Shown piece by piece: positions 40,454 through 50,442 of a stretch of DNA of 64,000 nucleotides. A program made the position numbers and the translations under genes. Each line of letters opens with the position of its first letter. Position 1 is the stretch's first letter. The notes under the pieces were generated by a model that searched no databases, had not been told where the DNA came from, and saw nothing but the letters and a program-made list of their open reading frames with translations. Origin of the DNA: Corynebacterium rouxii (GTDB lineage: Bacteria > Actinomycetota > Actinomycetes > Mycobacteriales > Mycobacteriaceae); contig NZ_LR738855.1 of assembly GCF_902702935.1 (NCBI RefSeq), positions 1,612,001-1,676,000 on the forward strand, in the 5' to 3' direction.

Positions 40454-40963
40454 TTATCTGTTAACTACATTACGCTTGTTCAATGGCAATGATTCAGCAC
40501 AAATCTTGAACTTTTGCAGATTATGGCGGGCGTCGACAAGCGCGTCGTGATTTCCCTCCGGCAACTTAGGCAAGTGCGGACGACCGGCCATCTCCCAATA
40601 CTGTTTCAACTCATGGGTATATCGCGGCAGCTCCTTAGGCAACCCACGCATATCCCCCCACAGTTGAGCCAGAACCACATGGTCATACGCCCCTACCCAT
40701 GCCCACAACTCAGTGTTACCGGGTGCAGAAGTCAAAAACTCATAGACTTCCTGCCGAATTATCGCATTGCTTTTCCACAACGAACTCGACGGATTAGGCA
40801 TTTTATCTAAGACATTGTCGCGCACCCATTTGTTCGCACGTGAATGATCTGCGTCAGTCGACACCGCGTAATACTCACGGCCGTCCTCACACACAATTCC
40901 AATCGAGACAAGATCGATCGTCTCTCCGTCTTCGATAAACTCAGTATCATAAAAAAACCGCAC
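40454..40963 (-). CDS. 3'-5' exoribonuclease, Rv2179c family
   Basis: The 169-residue protein matches the Rv2179c-type RNase of the DEDD superfamily: FFYDTEFIEDGETIDLVSIGIV at the start carries the first two acidic metal ligands (DTE), WAWVGAYDHVVLAQLWG lies in the middle, and HDALVDARHN contains the last His/Asp residues. Mycobacterial homologues trim 3' single-stranded RNA. It is convergent with nothing nearby and is probably transcribed on its own. Confidence 0.88.
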   Translation of the reverse strand: MRFFYDTEFIEDGETIDLVSIGIVCEDGREYYAVSTDADHSRANKWVRDNVLDKMPNPSSSLWKSNAIIRQEVYEFLTSAPGNTELWAWVGAYDHVVLAQLWGDMRGLPKELPRYTHELKQYWEMAGRPHLPKLPEGNHDALVDARHNLQKFKICAESLPLNKRNVVNR

Positions 40964-40983
40964 AGATGCTCACATTCACAAAA

Positions 40984-41022
40984 GGTGTTGGATAGCTCTC
41001 AGACCCTAGACTATCCAACACC
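40984..41022 (-). terminator. terminator of plsC
   Basis: A perfect 12-bp inverted repeat (GGTGTTGGATAG at 40984-40995 with 41011-41022) lies right after the plsC stop and is followed on the minus strand by ACACCTTTTG. Confidence 0.75.
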
Positions 41023-41029
41023 TACACCA

Positions 41030-41755
41030 CTAAGCGCCTTCAGGGTATCCCTTACCCGCAGCAAGCGACTTTTTGACATCGACCGCATACAAATCGACAT
41101 ACTGCTGACCTGTCAGATCCGCAAGAATCTGCATCACATGATCCGTAAAAAAGCGCATTGCTTCATAGGAATCTGGGTCATAACCAGCATCGCTCACAAA
41201 GGCACGTGGACTAATAGCCTCACCAACTTTAATAATCACCTTGTGCGGTCGTGGTACCCACGTTCCAATAGGATTCGCATCCCGAGAACCAATCATCGCG
41301 ATCGGAACAACGACCACGTCAGTGTCGAGAGCAATGCGAGCCATTCCCGTCTTGCCACGATAGATACGTCCATCAGGAGATCGAGTACCCTCTGGATAGA
41401 TTCCAAAAAGATCCCCGCGGTTAAGAACCATACGCGCCGTTTTTAGGAGATCATCACCAGCGCTTTTCGACGTCCTGTCGATAGGAACCTGCCCCACCGC
41501 AGTAAAAAACCAACGCTGCAAAGAACCGATAAATCCAGGAGTTGTAAAGTACTCCTGCTTGGCGGGAAATGTGATCTGCCGTGGCGACATCAATGGCAAA
41601 TAGAACGAATCCATAACAGCCTGATGGTTTGAGGAAAGGATAGCTGGGCCCTCAGCGGGAATATTTTCTAGCCCATGAATCTCAGGACGGTTGTACACCC
41701 GAAGAATAGGCCCCCACAAAATGTTCTTAAACGTCCAATACCATTTGTTATGCAT
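41030..41755 (-). CDS. plsC: 1-acyl-sn-glycerol-3-phosphate acyltransferase
   Basis: Started at ATG 41755, preceded by AAGGA, which gives 241 residues (MHNKWYWTFKNIL). Motif SSNHQAVMDS (NHx4D, about residue 41) and YPEGTRSPDG (about 118) define PlsC-type acyltransferases that make phosphatidic acid. The frame upstream to 41794 has no ribosome site. The gene lies between glucokinase and exoribonuclease genes in the block leading to pimB', so phosphatidylinositol-lipid supply is a possible role (inference). Confidence 0.9.
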   Translation of the reverse strand: MHNKWYWTFKNILWGPILRVYNRPEIHGLENIPAEGPAILSSNHQAVMDSFYLPLMSPRQITFPAKQEYFTTPGFIGSLQRWFFTAVGQVPIDRTSKSAGDDLLKTARMVLNRGDLFGIYPEGTRSPDGRIYRGKTGMARIALDTDVVVVPIAMIGSRDANPIGTWVPRPHKVIIKVGEAISPRAFVSDAGYDPDSYEAMRFFTDHVMQILADLTGQQYVDLYAVDVKKSLAAGKGYPEGA

Positions 41756-41806
41756 GGCTTCATCCTTATTTTTCCGAGCCGAATGTGCTAACACGATGAA
41801 CTCAAG

Positions 41807-42760
41807 CTAGACGCGATGCCGAGCCAGATCAGATACCCCGATCATACCGGCATCGCCGCCTAATTCGGCACACACCACCGTCGGAAGAGGACGATACCCA
41901 GCCCCGACAATCTGCTGTGCCATGTGCTGGGTAGCCTTATCCAAGAACAAATCGCTTGATGTGGACAACCCGCCACCAATCACAATTTGCCCCGGATCCA
42001 AAACATCACACACGATAGACAGGGCTCGGCCCATCCATTCTGCAAAATCGTCAAAGACCTCAATGGCAAAAGCATCACCTTGGCGAGCAGCCTCAGTCAC
42101 AGTTTTCCCGCTCAATGTGCCTGATCGATACGCTGCAGCGACCATAGAGTCACGACCACGATCAGCATCGAGGAGCTCACGCGCTGTCGCTTCAATAGCA
42201 GTACCCGAGCAATAACGTTCCAAACATCCACTCTTACCGCAGGAGCATTGCCGACCTTGAGGAACAACTGTGAGGTGACCGAACTCAGGAGCCGTACCAA
42301 AAGCACCGCGGTAAATCTCACCCTCGTGCATCAGTGTGGCACCGATACCAGTGCCAACCGCGAACAAGACCCAGTTGCGCGAACCACGTGCAGCACCAAA
42401 ACGGTACTCTCCCCACGCTGCGGAATTCGCATCATGCTCGAGACGAACGGGAAGTCCCAACACGTTTTCTAATTCCGCACGCACTGGACGATCACGCCAC
42501 GGCAGATGAGGAGCGAAGCGAACGATTTCACAATCAGGATCCAAAAAACCTGCAACGGCAAGCCCTACAGCAGAAACCTCGTACTTTTCCCGCAATTGAG
42601 CTACCAGAGAGATAATGCCTTTTTCCAGAGCTTCAGAAGTTTTAGGGGTAGGAACCGAAACGGAGTCGATGATCAAACCGGAATCCGTCACCGCCGCTGC
42701 TCGCATATTGGTTCCACCGATGTCGAATCCGACAGTGACAGATTCTGACATATTCGTCAT
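41807..42760 (-). CDS. glk: ROK-family glucokinase
   Basis: The 317-residue kinase phosphorylates glucose with ATP. GFDIGGTNMRAA (about residue 11) is the phosphate loop, LEHDANSAAWGE (about 106) contains the catalytic Asp, and CSCGKSGCLERYCSG (about 173) is the zinc-binding ROK signature. GAGG lies 8 bases before ATG 42760. It corresponds in position to the glk gene of C. glutamicum, close to pimB'. Polyphosphate use cannot be judged from sequence. Confidence 0.92.
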   Translation of the reverse strand: MTNMSESVTVGFDIGGTNMRAAAVTDSGLIIDSVSVPTPKTSEALEKGIISLVAQLREKYEVSAVGLAVAGFLDPDCEIVRFAPHLPWRDRPVRAELENVLGLPVRLEHDANSAAWGEYRFGAARGSRNWVLFAVGTGIGATLMHEGEIYRGAFGTAPEFGHLTVVPQGRQCSCGKSGCLERYCSGTAIEATARELLDADRGRDSMVAAAYRSGTLSGKTVTEAARQGDAFAIEVFDDFAEWMGRALSIVCDVLDPGQIVIGGGLSTSSDLFLDKATQHMAQQIVGAGYRPLPTVVCAELGGDAGMIGVSDLARHRV

Positions 42761-42889
42761 TGTTTCGCCTCGTTAATGGTAGACAACAGCGGTCGCCACA
42801 ATGGCACAAGCCATAGCTTTCCAAGTATATCGGCGACGCGGCAGAACTTCACAACGCAGCAGCCACGAGGCCGCACTAATTCATCACAA

Positions 42890-44023
42890 TTAGAGAACTA
42901 AAGACTTCAACCGAGCACCCATAATCTCCCAAGTCCAATGGTCAACTACATGCTGACGGCCGGCGCATCCCATCGACACAAGCGCAGCTGGCTGCTTCAA
43001 AAGGTCGACGATGGAGTTAGCTACCCCGACCGGATCTCGACCATTAACCACAACACCGGATGCAGACGTCACAGTTTCTGGTGCTCCCCCAGAATCACCT
43101 GCGATCACCGGAATCCCACATGCTTGAGCCTCCAAAAAGACAATTCCCAGCCCCTCAACGTCAAGCCCACCTCCGCGAGTGCGACACGGCATAGCAAACA
43201 CATCAGCACCACGCAGGATCATACCCATTTTTTGCTCAGATACCCGCCCCTCAAAAGAGATACGCGAGCCCGCCTTTTGATCACGCCCCGCTAATCGACG
43301 TAGTTTCCCTTCCATGCGCCCCTCCCCCACAATCACCAGTCGCGCATCAGGACAATGCTGAACTATCTCTGGGAACGCCTTGATAAGCGTATCTTGGCCT
43401 TTACGCGGCACCAATCGAGAAGTGCACACAATCACCTTGTCTTCTTCCGCCCAGCCCAATTGATCACGTAGCCCGAACTTTAGTTTTTCATCCACAGGAT
43501 AAAAGCGTTCGATATCAACCCCCGAGGGCAAATGAACAAATCTCGGATGCTGACCAAAAGCACTCCGGAACCTTCGCAATGTGTAGTCCGAAATATAGGT
43601 CACCACATCGGAATGCTTACCAATAAAACGCAACACACTACGCGCACCTGGAACCATCGACCACCCAACCTCATGACCATGAGTAGTAGAGATGATTTGA
43701 ATTGCCCCCGCAGCCCTAGCAGCAGGAGCCAACACAGCTAGCGGTGCCGCAGCCCCAAACCAAACCGTCGATACGCCTTCACTTTTAATCAGATCGACCA
43801 TCAGCTTTTTCACCTGAGGTGTCGGCAGCATCAGTTTATTCGGGTATCGAACTACCTTATAAGGAACGCTCTTATCAAATTCCCGCGCTGCCACCGGATC
43901 TTGTGTGGACGCAAAAACCACAACATCTTCAGGCGGCAAAAGAGCCACAAAATCCCGCAGATAGGACTGAATACCTCCCACAGTAGGAGGAAAATCGTTG
44001 GTAACTAATATCAGCCTTGGCAC
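42890..44023 (-). CDS. pimB: phosphatidylinositol mannosyltransferase PimB'
   Basis: The 377-residue GT4/GT-B glycosyltransferase adds the second mannose to phosphatidylinositol monomannoside using GDP-mannose. DFPPTVGGIQSYLRD is the N-terminal glycine loop (about residue 10), TTHGHEVGWSMVPGAR lies near 113, and EGLGIVFLEAQACGIPVIA (about 291) is the E-x7-E donor-site motif. In C. glutamicum PimB' is in the same location, between glk and the NlpC/P60 genes. It acts on the cytoplasmic membrane face. Confidence 0.9.
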   Translation of the reverse strand: MPRLILVTNDFPPTVGGIQSYLRDFVALLPPEDVVVFASTQDPVAAREFDKSVPYKVVRYPNKLMLPTPQVKKLMVDLIKSEGVSTVWFGAAAPLAVLAPAARAAGAIQIISTTHGHEVGWSMVPGARSVLRFIGKHSDVVTYISDYTLRRFRSAFGQHPRFVHLPSGVDIERFYPVDEKLKFGLRDQLGWAEEDKVIVCTSRLVPRKGQDTLIKAFPEIVQHCPDARLVIVGEGRMEGKLRRLAGRDQKAGSRISFEGRVSEQKMGMILRGADVFAMPCRTRGGGLDVEGLGIVFLEAQACGIPVIAGDSGGAPETVTSASGVVVNGRDPVGVANSIVDLLKQPAALVSMGCAGRQHVVDHWTWEIMGARLKSLVL

Positions 44024-44043
44024 GCCAACACTGTAGCAAACTG

Positions 44044-45087
44044 CTAGTAACGACGCGCCCCATAAATCGGCATAGAATTAACCGGAACAACTTGCACCGG
44101 AATGCCATAATCCGAAGCATGAACCAACATGCCATTACCGGCATAGATACCCACGTGCGTAGCTCCAGGGAAATAACCAACAACGTCCCCAGGTTGAAGA
44201 TCATTAATCGACACTGGCGTGCCACCAGCCATCTGAGCCTGCGAAGTTCGAGGAAGTGTCTTCCCCTGCTGCTGATAAGACCAATACACTAGCCCAGAGC
44301 AATCAAACTGCGACGGCCCAGCAGAACCCCAGCCGTAGGGCGAACCCAGCTTCGACATAGCCGATTCAAGCGCACTCATACCCGAAGGCGAGCCCGCCAC
44401 ACCATCCAAGTTGTAAGCAACTGGACCATTCTTATCAATCCAACGCTGACGATCCGCGGCGTTCAACGATTCCACGCGGCGACGAAGATCCTCAGAGATT
44501 CGCTTGAGCTCCTCTTGTTCTTGCACCAACTGACGATGTTTCTTTTCTAACTCAGATTGCTTGAACTTAGACTCCGCAATCGCCATCGTGGCCTCATTAC
44601 GACGATCAGCAGCATCCTTAGTGACTGCACCCAAGCGAGCCACCGTATCATTTGCCTTCTGAGACAACGTTGCCAAATACGCCGTGCGATCAATCGCGTT
44701 CTGGGGATTTCGCGCAGCAAATGCACTCGTAAGCGGATCCGTGAGCGCGCCCCGATAACGTGATAGAGCCAAACGATTAACTACCTGTCGCGATTCACGT
44801 TCGGTCGCAGCCGCTTGCTCAGCCTGAGCAGTCAGGTCAGCCGCCCACTGATTGAGTTCCCCTAGCTTGGCCTGTCCTTCTTCCAGCCCTACCTCTAACT
44901 GCTTAACTTCTTCGTTCTTCTCATTAGCGCGGCGGGAAGTGTCACCCATCGATGCGATGAGATCATCCACGGGATCCGCTTGAGCAATCCCTTGTGGTGC
45001 AACGACCTCAGCTGTGCCTCCTAATAACAGCGAAGCCGACATAAAAGTTGAAAGCATGACCCTATGAGTCATTTTTGAAAAAGCCAC
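44044..45087 (-). CDS. NlpC/P60 peptidoglycan endopeptidase with coiled-coil N-terminus
   Basis: The 347-residue secreted protein has a signal peptide (about 1-35, cut after AQA), a coiled-coil region (residues about 40-205, rich in Glu/Gln/Arg heptads) and a C-terminal NlpC/P60 domain with the Cys-His-His triad: FDCSGLVYWSY (about residue 267), ATHVGIYAG (about 314) and LVHASDYG. The architecture resembles RipA/RipC-type hydrolases that cleave D-Glu-mDAP bonds during separation of daughter cells; coiled-coil forms are usually autoinhibited or activated by FtsEX. It lies 20 bases after pimB' in the opposite reading order. Confidence 0.92.
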   Translation of the reverse strand: MAFSKMTHRVMLSTFMSASLLLGGTAEVVAPQGIAQADPVDDLIASMGDTSRRANEKNEEVKQLEVGLEEGQAKLGELNQWAADLTAQAEQAAATERESRQVVNRLALSRYRGALTDPLTSAFAARNPQNAIDRTAYLATLSQKANDTVARLGAVTKDAADRRNEATMAIAESKFKQSELEKKHRQLVQEQEELKRISEDLRRRVESLNAADRQRWIDKNGPVAYNLDGVAGSPSGMSALESAMSKLGSPYGWGSAGPSQFDCSGLVYWSYQQQGKTLPRTSQAQMAGGTPVSINDLQPGDVVGYFPGATHVGIYAGNGMLVHASDYGIPVQVVPVNSMPIYGARRY

Positions 45088-45192
45088 GAACGGTCCCCGA
45101 TATCTACACAGTCTTAAGTATCTTAAGCGATTCTCTCACTATAGACATGCCATCATCATTGTGGCTAGTCCCAAGAGTTCTACATAAAAGAT

Positions 45193-45220
45193 AAAGGTCC
45201 CAGCATATGCTGAGACCTTT
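45193..45220 (-). terminator. terminator after the second NlpC/P60 gene
   Basis: AAAGGTCCCAGCAT at 45193-45206 pairs with ATGCTGAGACCTTT at 45207-45220 (one mismatch), followed on the minus strand by ATCTTTTATG. It separates the two NlpC/P60 genes into different transcripts. Confidence 0.75.
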
Positions 45221-45235
45221 GATCCAACTGCTTCT

Positions 45236-45847
45236 TTAGTAACGCACTGCGCTATAGAAAGGCATGTAATCGATAGGGGTTTCCGACAAAGGGGTACCTT
45301 CCGTCAACGCATGGATAACCGTTCCATTGCCAGTGTAAATACCCACATGGGATGCACCAGAGTAGAAAGCGATAATGTCGCCTGGCTGAAGATTTTCACG
45401 AGAAACCTGCATACCGCCGGCTGCCTGAGCGTAGGAGGTACGAGGAATACTCTTGCCAACCTGCGCATAAGCCCATGAGGTCAAGCCTGAGCAGTCGAAA
45501 GCGTTCGGTCCAGCCGCACCCCAAACGTAAGGGCTGCCGATACGAGAGCGAGCGGCATCCACAACTGCCTGACCGTTGCTCGCTATTGGAGCTCCGACAA
45601 GCGCCGAGTAGTTAGCAGGCGCACCCTGGCCTGCCAAGGATGGGATCCACTGATCAGAACCAGGAACGTTTGCAATTCCAGGAACGTTTTCAATACCAGG
45701 AACCTCGAAACGGATACCGGTGTTTGGAACAACAACTTCAGCTGCCTGAGCCGGCATTGAAAGCGTAGCTGCGGCACCTACAACTGCAGCGGAAGTAGCC
45801 ACTGCCTTGCGTGCGGTTGAGTTATCGTTACGGCGATGCTTAGCCAC
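45236..45847 (-). CDS. NlpC/P60 peptidoglycan endopeptidase
   Basis: Started at GTG 45847 with GGGAGA upstream, giving 203 residues (MAKHRRNDNSTARKAV, then a signal peptide ending at AQA). The frame continues to 46000 but that extension has no signal peptide or ribosome site. The NlpC/P60 domain occupies about 100-203 with FDCSGLTSWAY, ASHVGIYTG and VIHALTEG. A repeat-like linker (GIENVPGIANVPG) replaces the coiled coil of its neighbour. A hydrolase of peptidoglycan in cell separation is likely. A hairpin (GAGG, GTCC paired to GGAC, CCTC) lies just before the ribosome site. Confidence 0.9.
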   Translation of the reverse strand: MAKHRRNDNSTARKAVATSAAVVGAAATLSMPAQAAEVVVPNTGIRFEVPGIENVPGIANVPGSDQWIPSLAGQGAPANYSALVGAPIASNGQAVVDAARSRIGSPYVWGAAGPNAFDCSGLTSWAYAQVGKSIPRTSYAQAAGGMQVSRENLQPGDIIAFYSGASHVGIYTGNGTVIHALTEGTPLSETPIDYMPFYSAVRY

Positions 45848-46543
45848 GGAGATTCTCCCAATCTTCGAGGTCGTCCTTTTTAGCGGACCCTCCAACGATC
45901 CTAAAATCATCAGAGGTATTGACCTTTTCAAGTTATCTAAGTCGTGCGGCCCATCGTTCGGGCTCAATTTCAATGTCTCGATTAGGTTACGAAAGTACAA
46001 CGGGCTTGTCTAGCAAAAATACGCAACGAGCTGTTATCAAACCGTAATTTAAAGAAATAGAGACTTTCCTTAATGTTTTATAAGTGGTTCGCCCTTTGTA
46101 ACGATTTGTTATAAAACCGCCCCCTTTTTAACCAACTGACCTGCACAAACAGAAAACTGAGACACAAACACTACCATCGTCAAAGTCCCCACCATCAGCA
46201 CTACCGCCAATCTAAAAATAAGTTAATGTGCGTTCTGTCACATTTTTGTAATGTTACTCGAATTCAGTGCCATAACGCACGATTACATTCCCATAGCAAC
46301 GCGGTCTCCGATGGATTTTGACGCATCACCGACTCCCTTTCCGATGCATCATTGGAATCACTTTTACCATCAGAAACACTTGATGTTTTCATCAGCTATG
46401 AGATTCTCCTCATTTACACGACGAGACTGTCTCCTATATATAAGGAAGCCACATATTTCTAGCCAGTAGATCGAACACTTGTGAAGCGCTGTCTACGGCT
46501 AAGAACGACGCTACATGCCTATATATAGGAGGAAAATACAAAG
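45848..46543 (-). promoter_or_regulatory. long upstream region of the NlpC/P60 gene with several operator-like sites
   Basis: About 700 bases without a gene. A CRP/GlxR-like site TGTGCGTTCTGTCACA lies at 46227-46242. A repeated 12-mer GTTATcAAACCG / GTTATaAAACCG occurs at 46033-46044 and 46108-46119. An inverted repeat GTTTTATAA (46075-46083) / TTATAAAAC (46109-46117) encloses GTAACG. Two TATA-rich palindromes lie at 46432-46446 and 46518-46529. The exact promoter is not clear. In C. glutamicum the two-component regulator MtrA controls an nlpC gene, so some of these may be its sites (inference). Confidence 0.5.
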
Positions 46544-46594
46544 AAGGGGCGTTGATGGATTCCACTTGCGTGAAATCTTGCACCAACGCCCCTT
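46544..46594. terminator. terminator of the qcrCAB transcript
   Basis: AAGGGGCGTTG at 46544-46554 pairs perfectly with CAACGCCCCTT at 46584-46594; T-rich sequence follows on both sides. It lies 34 bases after the qcrB stop. Confidence 0.8.
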
Positions 46595-46627
46595 TTTCGA
46601 GACTCTAGCGAAACAATCTATACAGAA

Positions 46628-48250
46628 TTAGTCTTCTTCGACTCCATCTTGTGCACGGTTGTTCTTCTGCAGATTCTTGTACATTGCCATTTCTTCAAGA
46701 TGGTTTTCGTGCTCGATCTCTGCATACTTAGCGGCGAGGCTGTCATTGTCTGGGGTGAAGTAACCACCACGGCCTGGTTCGCCACCAAAGCCGAGGTCGT
46801 TAAGCTGCTTCGGCACTGGAGCGCCAGCGTATGGCAGTGGCACTGGGTGACCGTGCTCGTCGACTGGGCCAAGTGGCTGGTGTACCTCAACGAATGCACC
46901 GTTTGGCATGATCTTGATAACACCAGTCTCAATACCGTGCTCAAGAACTTCACGATCAGAACGCTGCAAGCCAAGACAAATACGGTAGGTAATGAAGTAT
47001 GCCAATGGAGGCAGTACAATCAAGCCGATACGGCCGACCCAGGTCATTGCGTTCAGTGAGACTTCGAAGTGGTAAGCGAACAAGTCGTTACCGCCAGACA
47101 GCGTGAGCAGGAAGTAGAAGACAATAGCCATCACACCGAGCGAAGTACGTACTGGAACGTCACGTGGACGCTGCAGCAAATTGTGGTGAGCGTCGTCGCC
47201 AGTAATCTTCTTCTCGATGAATGGGTATCCGACCAGCAGACCAACCAGAACACCACAGAGAAGTGCAACCCAGAAAGCGCCAGGAATTGTGTAGTGGCCG
47301 ATGTAAAGCTCCCATGCAGGCATGACACGAGCAGCGCCGTCAGTCCACAGCATGTAAATATCTGGCTGGGAACCAGCAGAAACCTGGGATGGGTTGTATG
47401 GACCAAGGTTCCAAATAGCGTTGATGGAGGTAAGACCAGCCAACAGTGCCAGCACGCCCAAGGTAACCAATCCGAATGAAGAGGTTTCCAGGATGAAGAC
47501 TGGGAGAATTCGAACACCTACGACGTTGTTCTCAGTGCGACCTGCACCTGGGAATTGGGTGTGCTTCTGGTACCAAACAAGAGCCAAGTGAGCTGCGATC
47601 AAACCGAGGATAATGCCTGGAATGATGAGAACGTGGGCGATGTAGAAGCGATCCAGCATCAAATCAGATGGGAAGTCACCACCGAAGATGAGCCAGTGGA
47701 GCCACGTACCAATGATTGGCAGAGCCAAAATGATCGCAGACATAATACGCAAACCAACGCCGGAAAGGAGGTCGTCTGGTAGCGAGTAGCCCATGAAACC
47801 CTCAGCCATACCAAGGAACAACAGCACACAGCCGATGATCCAGTTAGCTTCACGAGGACGACGGAAAGCGCCGGTAAAGAAGATGCGAAGCATGTGGACC
47901 GTCATGGAGACCATGAAGGTCAACGCTGCCCAGTGGTGCATCTGACGGATGAACAATCCGCCGCGAACTTCGAAGGAGAGGTTCAGTGCGGTCTCGTAGG
48001 CACGAGACATTTCGACACCGTTAAGTGGCAAGTATGCACCATCGTAAATCACCTTGGTGATTGATGGATCGAAGAACAAGGTCAGATAAACACCGGTCAG
48101 CAGCAAAATAATGAAGCTGTACAGTGCGATTTCACCAAGCATGAATGACCAGTGCGTTGGGAAAACCTTGTTGATCTGTCGACGGATACCCGAAGCCGCG
48201 GTGTAACGCGAATCAATGTTGTTGCCGATTTCGGCTAGTTTGTTGCTCAT
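46628..48250 (-). CDS. qcrB: cytochrome bc1 complex cytochrome b subunit
   Basis: The 540-residue subunit carries hemes bL and bH and the quinol sites of the bc1 complex. Eight or more membrane helices are visible, with [31 protein letters not shown] providing heme-ligand histidines (about residue 100-130) and a C-terminal extension of about 100 residues typical of actinobacteria. It is the last gene of ctaE-qcrC-qcrA-qcrB; its ATG overlaps the qcrA stop by 4 bases. The bc1 complex forms a supercomplex with aa3 oxidase in this group. Confidence 0.97.
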   Translation of the reverse strand: MSNKLAEIGNNIDSRYTAASGIRRQINKVFPTHWSFMLGEIALYSFIILLLTGVYLTLFFDPSITKVIYDGAYLPLNGVEMSRAYETALNLSFEVRGGLFIRQMHHWAALTFMVSMTVHMLRIFFTGAFRRPREANWIIGCVLLFLGMAEGFMGYSLPDDLLSGVGLRIMSAIILALPIIGTWLHWLIFGGDFPSDLMLDRFYIAHVLIIPGIILGLIAAHLALVWYQKHTQFPGAGRTENNVVGVRILPVFILETSSFGLVTLGVLALLAGLTSINAIWNLGPYNPSQVSAGSQPDIYMLWTDGAARVMPAWELYIGHYTIPGAFWVALLCGVLVGLLVGYPFIEKKITGDDAHHNLLQRPRDVPVRTSLGVMAIVFYFLLTLSGGNDLFAYHFEVSLNAMTWVGRIGLIVLPPLAYFITYRICLGLQRSDREVLEHGIETGVIKIMPNGAFVEVHQPLGPVDEHGHPVPLPYAGAPVPKQLNDLGFGGEPGRGGYFTPDNDSLAAKYAEIEHENHLEEMAMYKNLQKNNRAQDGVEED

Positions 48251-49467
48251 GAACGACGCTCCCAGAATGCTGGGCCGACAGGCTCAATGAAGTTGCCTGC
48301 GGCGACGAGGTAACCCTCTTCGTCAACGGTAATCGGCAGCTGTGGCAACGCACGTGCGGCTGGGCCGAATACTGGCTTGCCGTAGTGCAATGCATCAAAC
48401 TGCGACTGGTGGCACGGGCACAAAATTCGGTTGGTTTGAGCTTCGTACAAAGAAGTTGGGCAACCAATGTGCGTGCAGATCTTTGAGTATGCGTAGTAAT
48501 CGCCGTAGTGGAAGTCTTCCTGTCCCTCACGTTCGATTACCTTATTTGCGTCACTGTTACGCAAACGGATCAACATAACAGCGTTACGTGGGCCGTGGAT
48601 AGAGTGCATCTGCTCTTCATAAACATCAGCGCTGGCATCATACTTATCACCATCGTTGACGAATTCTTCTGGCAATGGGAACACGGTCTCCATAGCCGCT
48701 GCAGCCAAATCTTCAGGACGCATACGAACCAAGCGGGACACGCCTTGGGTGCTGTAGTGAGTACCAACAGACGTTTCGTGCTTCTCAGCTGTAACGCCGG
48801 TGTCACGACCTAGGTAAAGCTTGACGCCTTTTTCATGCAAGGTCCAGCCGGAAGTCCACAAGGTGCCGTCACCTTGAATACCGAGCTCACCCTTCTTCCA
48901 AGGGTTCTTCACCATGCCACCAAGCGGAGCAATAATGGTAAGACCTGCGAGAACACCACCGATGCCGAGCATGGACTTCAATACCTTGCGACGACCCAAG
49001 GTGGAGGTTTCCCAAGAGTCATTCAGCAGAGCCGTGATCGTGCGGCGGTCGATCTCCTCAGATGGACCATCGTGACGGCGCTGAACAGAAATCTCAGAAG
49101 GAATGATCTTCTTGATGTAGAAGATCACGCCGATGCCTAGCGATAGAATCGCAAGACCCGAGGTAAGACCAAGCAATGGAGTGTAGAAGGTGTAAATCCA
49201 CAGGCCATCTTCACCTAGCCCCTTGTACTCCCATGGCATGAAGAGATAAACAGCAAGGAAAGCAAGGGCGGAAACGATGCCAATACCGAACCAGATTCCA
49301 ACGGTGCGAGAGGCACGCTTAGATGCAGGGTCGCCTTCGACTGGGAAGCGCTCCTTGCGGTAAGCAACGGTAACGCCATCAAGTTCAGTGCCGAGACGAG
49401 CGAGTTCCTCGTTCGACATTGCGTCCAATTCTTTGGAGGTGTAATTCATTTCAGGTTTATTGCTCAT
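48247..49467 (-). CDS. qcrA: Rieske iron-sulfur subunit of the bc1 complex
   Basis: Started at ATG 49467, which overlaps the qcrC stop (ATGA), giving 406 residues; the longer frame to 49569 runs back through qcrC. Three N-terminal membrane helices are visible, as in other actinobacterial Rieske proteins (most have one). The 2Fe-2S cluster ligands are in [12 protein letters not shown] (about residue 320) and CPCHQSQFD (about 340). It passes electrons from quinol to cytochrome cc (QcrC). Confidence 0.97.
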   Translation of the reverse strand: MSNKPEMNYTSKELDAMSNEELARLGTELDGVTVAYRKERFPVEGDPASKRASRTVGIWFGIGIVSALAFLAVYLFMPWEYKGLGEDGLWIYTFYTPLLGLTSGLAILSLGIGVIFYIKKIIPSEISVQRRHDGPSEEIDRRTITALLNDSWETSTLGRRKVLKSMLGIGGVLAGLTIIAPLGGMVKNPWKKGELGIQGDGTLWTSGWTLHEKGVKLYLGRDTGVTAEKHETSVGTHYSTQGVSRLVRMRPEDLAAAAMETVFPLPEEFVNDGDKYDASADVYEEQMHSIHGPRNAVMLIRLRNSDANKVIEREGQEDFHYGDYYAYSKICTHIGCPTSLYEAQTNRILCPCHQSQFDALHYGKPVFGPAARALPQLPITVDEEGYLVAAGNFIEPVGPAFWERRS

Positions 49468-50360
49468 GAGCGCGATCCAATCCACATGGCAGCGGCCACC
49501 AAGACCACGATTCCAACAAGCCACATCATCATGCCCTCGGTCACAGGACCAAGACCACCGAGGTTCCAACCACCTTGGCTAGGGGTTTCTTTTGCCGACT
49601 TGATGTAGGCGATGATGTCTTTCTTCTCGTCTGCAGAAAGCTGGCGATCCGAGAACTTCGGCATGTTTTGCGGACCGGTAAGCATTGCCTGGTAGATTTC
49701 CTGCTCATTAGCTGGATCTAGAACCGGGGCGTACTTACCACTGGAAAGAGCACCACCACGACCGGTGAAGTTGTGGCACGATGCACAGTTCAAACGGAAG
49801 AGATCGGAGCCGCGAGCGACATCGGCTGGATCGATTCCATCTTTGTAGTTGGCACCACGTAGTGACTCCATGGCTACCGAACCGTCTTTGTTGTAAACGA
49901 TAGATGGGCCGCCACCATTAGCTTCGACGTAAGCAGCAATCGCTAGAGTCTGAGCCTCGGAGTATCGAGGAGTCTTTCGCTTTGCTTGTGCCTCATTACG
50001 GAGCATTGGCATACGGCCAGAGTGAACCTGGAAATAGGTTGCACCGGAGCCAACACCAATGAGTGAAGGGCCGCGGTCCTTCACACCTTGAAGGTTTGCA
50101 CCGTGACAGGTGATACACGCAACGTCGTAGAGATCCTTACCTTCTTGGATAAGGGCCTGCTCGTCTTGCTGCGCGGTGGCAACCTGTGCATCTGGAGTTA
50201 CTGCGTTGACCAAAATGCCTGCACCGGTCAAACCGATTGCAAGAGCCATAGCGCCAGCAGCCGTACGACGGAATTTACGGCGTGCCCTGACTTTCTTGGC
50301 GTTGGTCATCGACTTCTCGGCAGCGCCTGAGTCGATTGGGTTAGGGGTGGTTTCCATCAT
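49464..50360 (-). CDS. qcrC: diheme cytochrome c subunit of the bc1 complex
   Basis: The 298-residue membrane-bound cytochrome has an N-terminal signal-anchor (about residues 33-55), two c-type heme motifs CITCH (about residue 80) and CASCH (about 192) and a C-terminal membrane helix ([17 protein letters not shown]). Actinobacteria lack soluble cytochrome c, and this diheme subunit links bc1 directly to the aa3 oxidase. ATG 50360 and the next codon ATG 50357 are alternative starts; AAGGG lies just upstream. Confidence 0.96.
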   Translation of the reverse strand: MMETTPNPIDSGAAEKSMTNAKKVRARRKFRRTAAGAMALAIGLTGAGILVNAVTPDAQVATAQQDEQALIQEGKDLYDVACITCHGANLQGVKDRGPSLIGVGSGATYFQVHSGRMPMLRNEAQAKRKTPRYSEAQTLAIAAYVEANGGGPSIVYNKDGSVAMESLRGANYKDGIDPADVARGSDLFRLNCASCHNFTGRGGALSSGKYAPVLDPANEQEIYQAMLTGPQNMPKFSDRQLSADEKKDIIAYIKSAKETPSQGGWNLGGLGPVTEGMMMWLVGIVVLVAAAMWIGSRS

Positions 50361-50442
50361 TTCCCTTAGAGTCTCGAATACGGAAATTGAGGGTCTTAGT
50401 TTTTCTTGCGGTTATGCAAGGTGATGTTGCAACAACGGTGAG

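Noticed and set aside
45848..46000. An upstream N-terminal extension of the second NlpC/P60 protein
   Set aside because: It would bury the signal peptide 50 residues inside the protein; GTG 45847 has a proper ribosome site.
45980..46000. A DtxR iron-regulator box (ATTAGGTTA)
   Set aside because: Only one half-site matches the 19-bp palindrome; the other half is unrelated.
45848..46020. A c-di-AMP (ydaO-type) riboswitch before the NlpC/P60 gene
   Set aside because: Such riboswitches often precede actinobacterial wall hydrolases, but I cannot find their conserved sequence blocks here.
46251..46469. A 72-codon open frame in the region before the NlpC/P60 gene
   Set aside because: No ribosome site, unusual composition, and it overlaps palindromes and operator-like sequences; I consider it chance.
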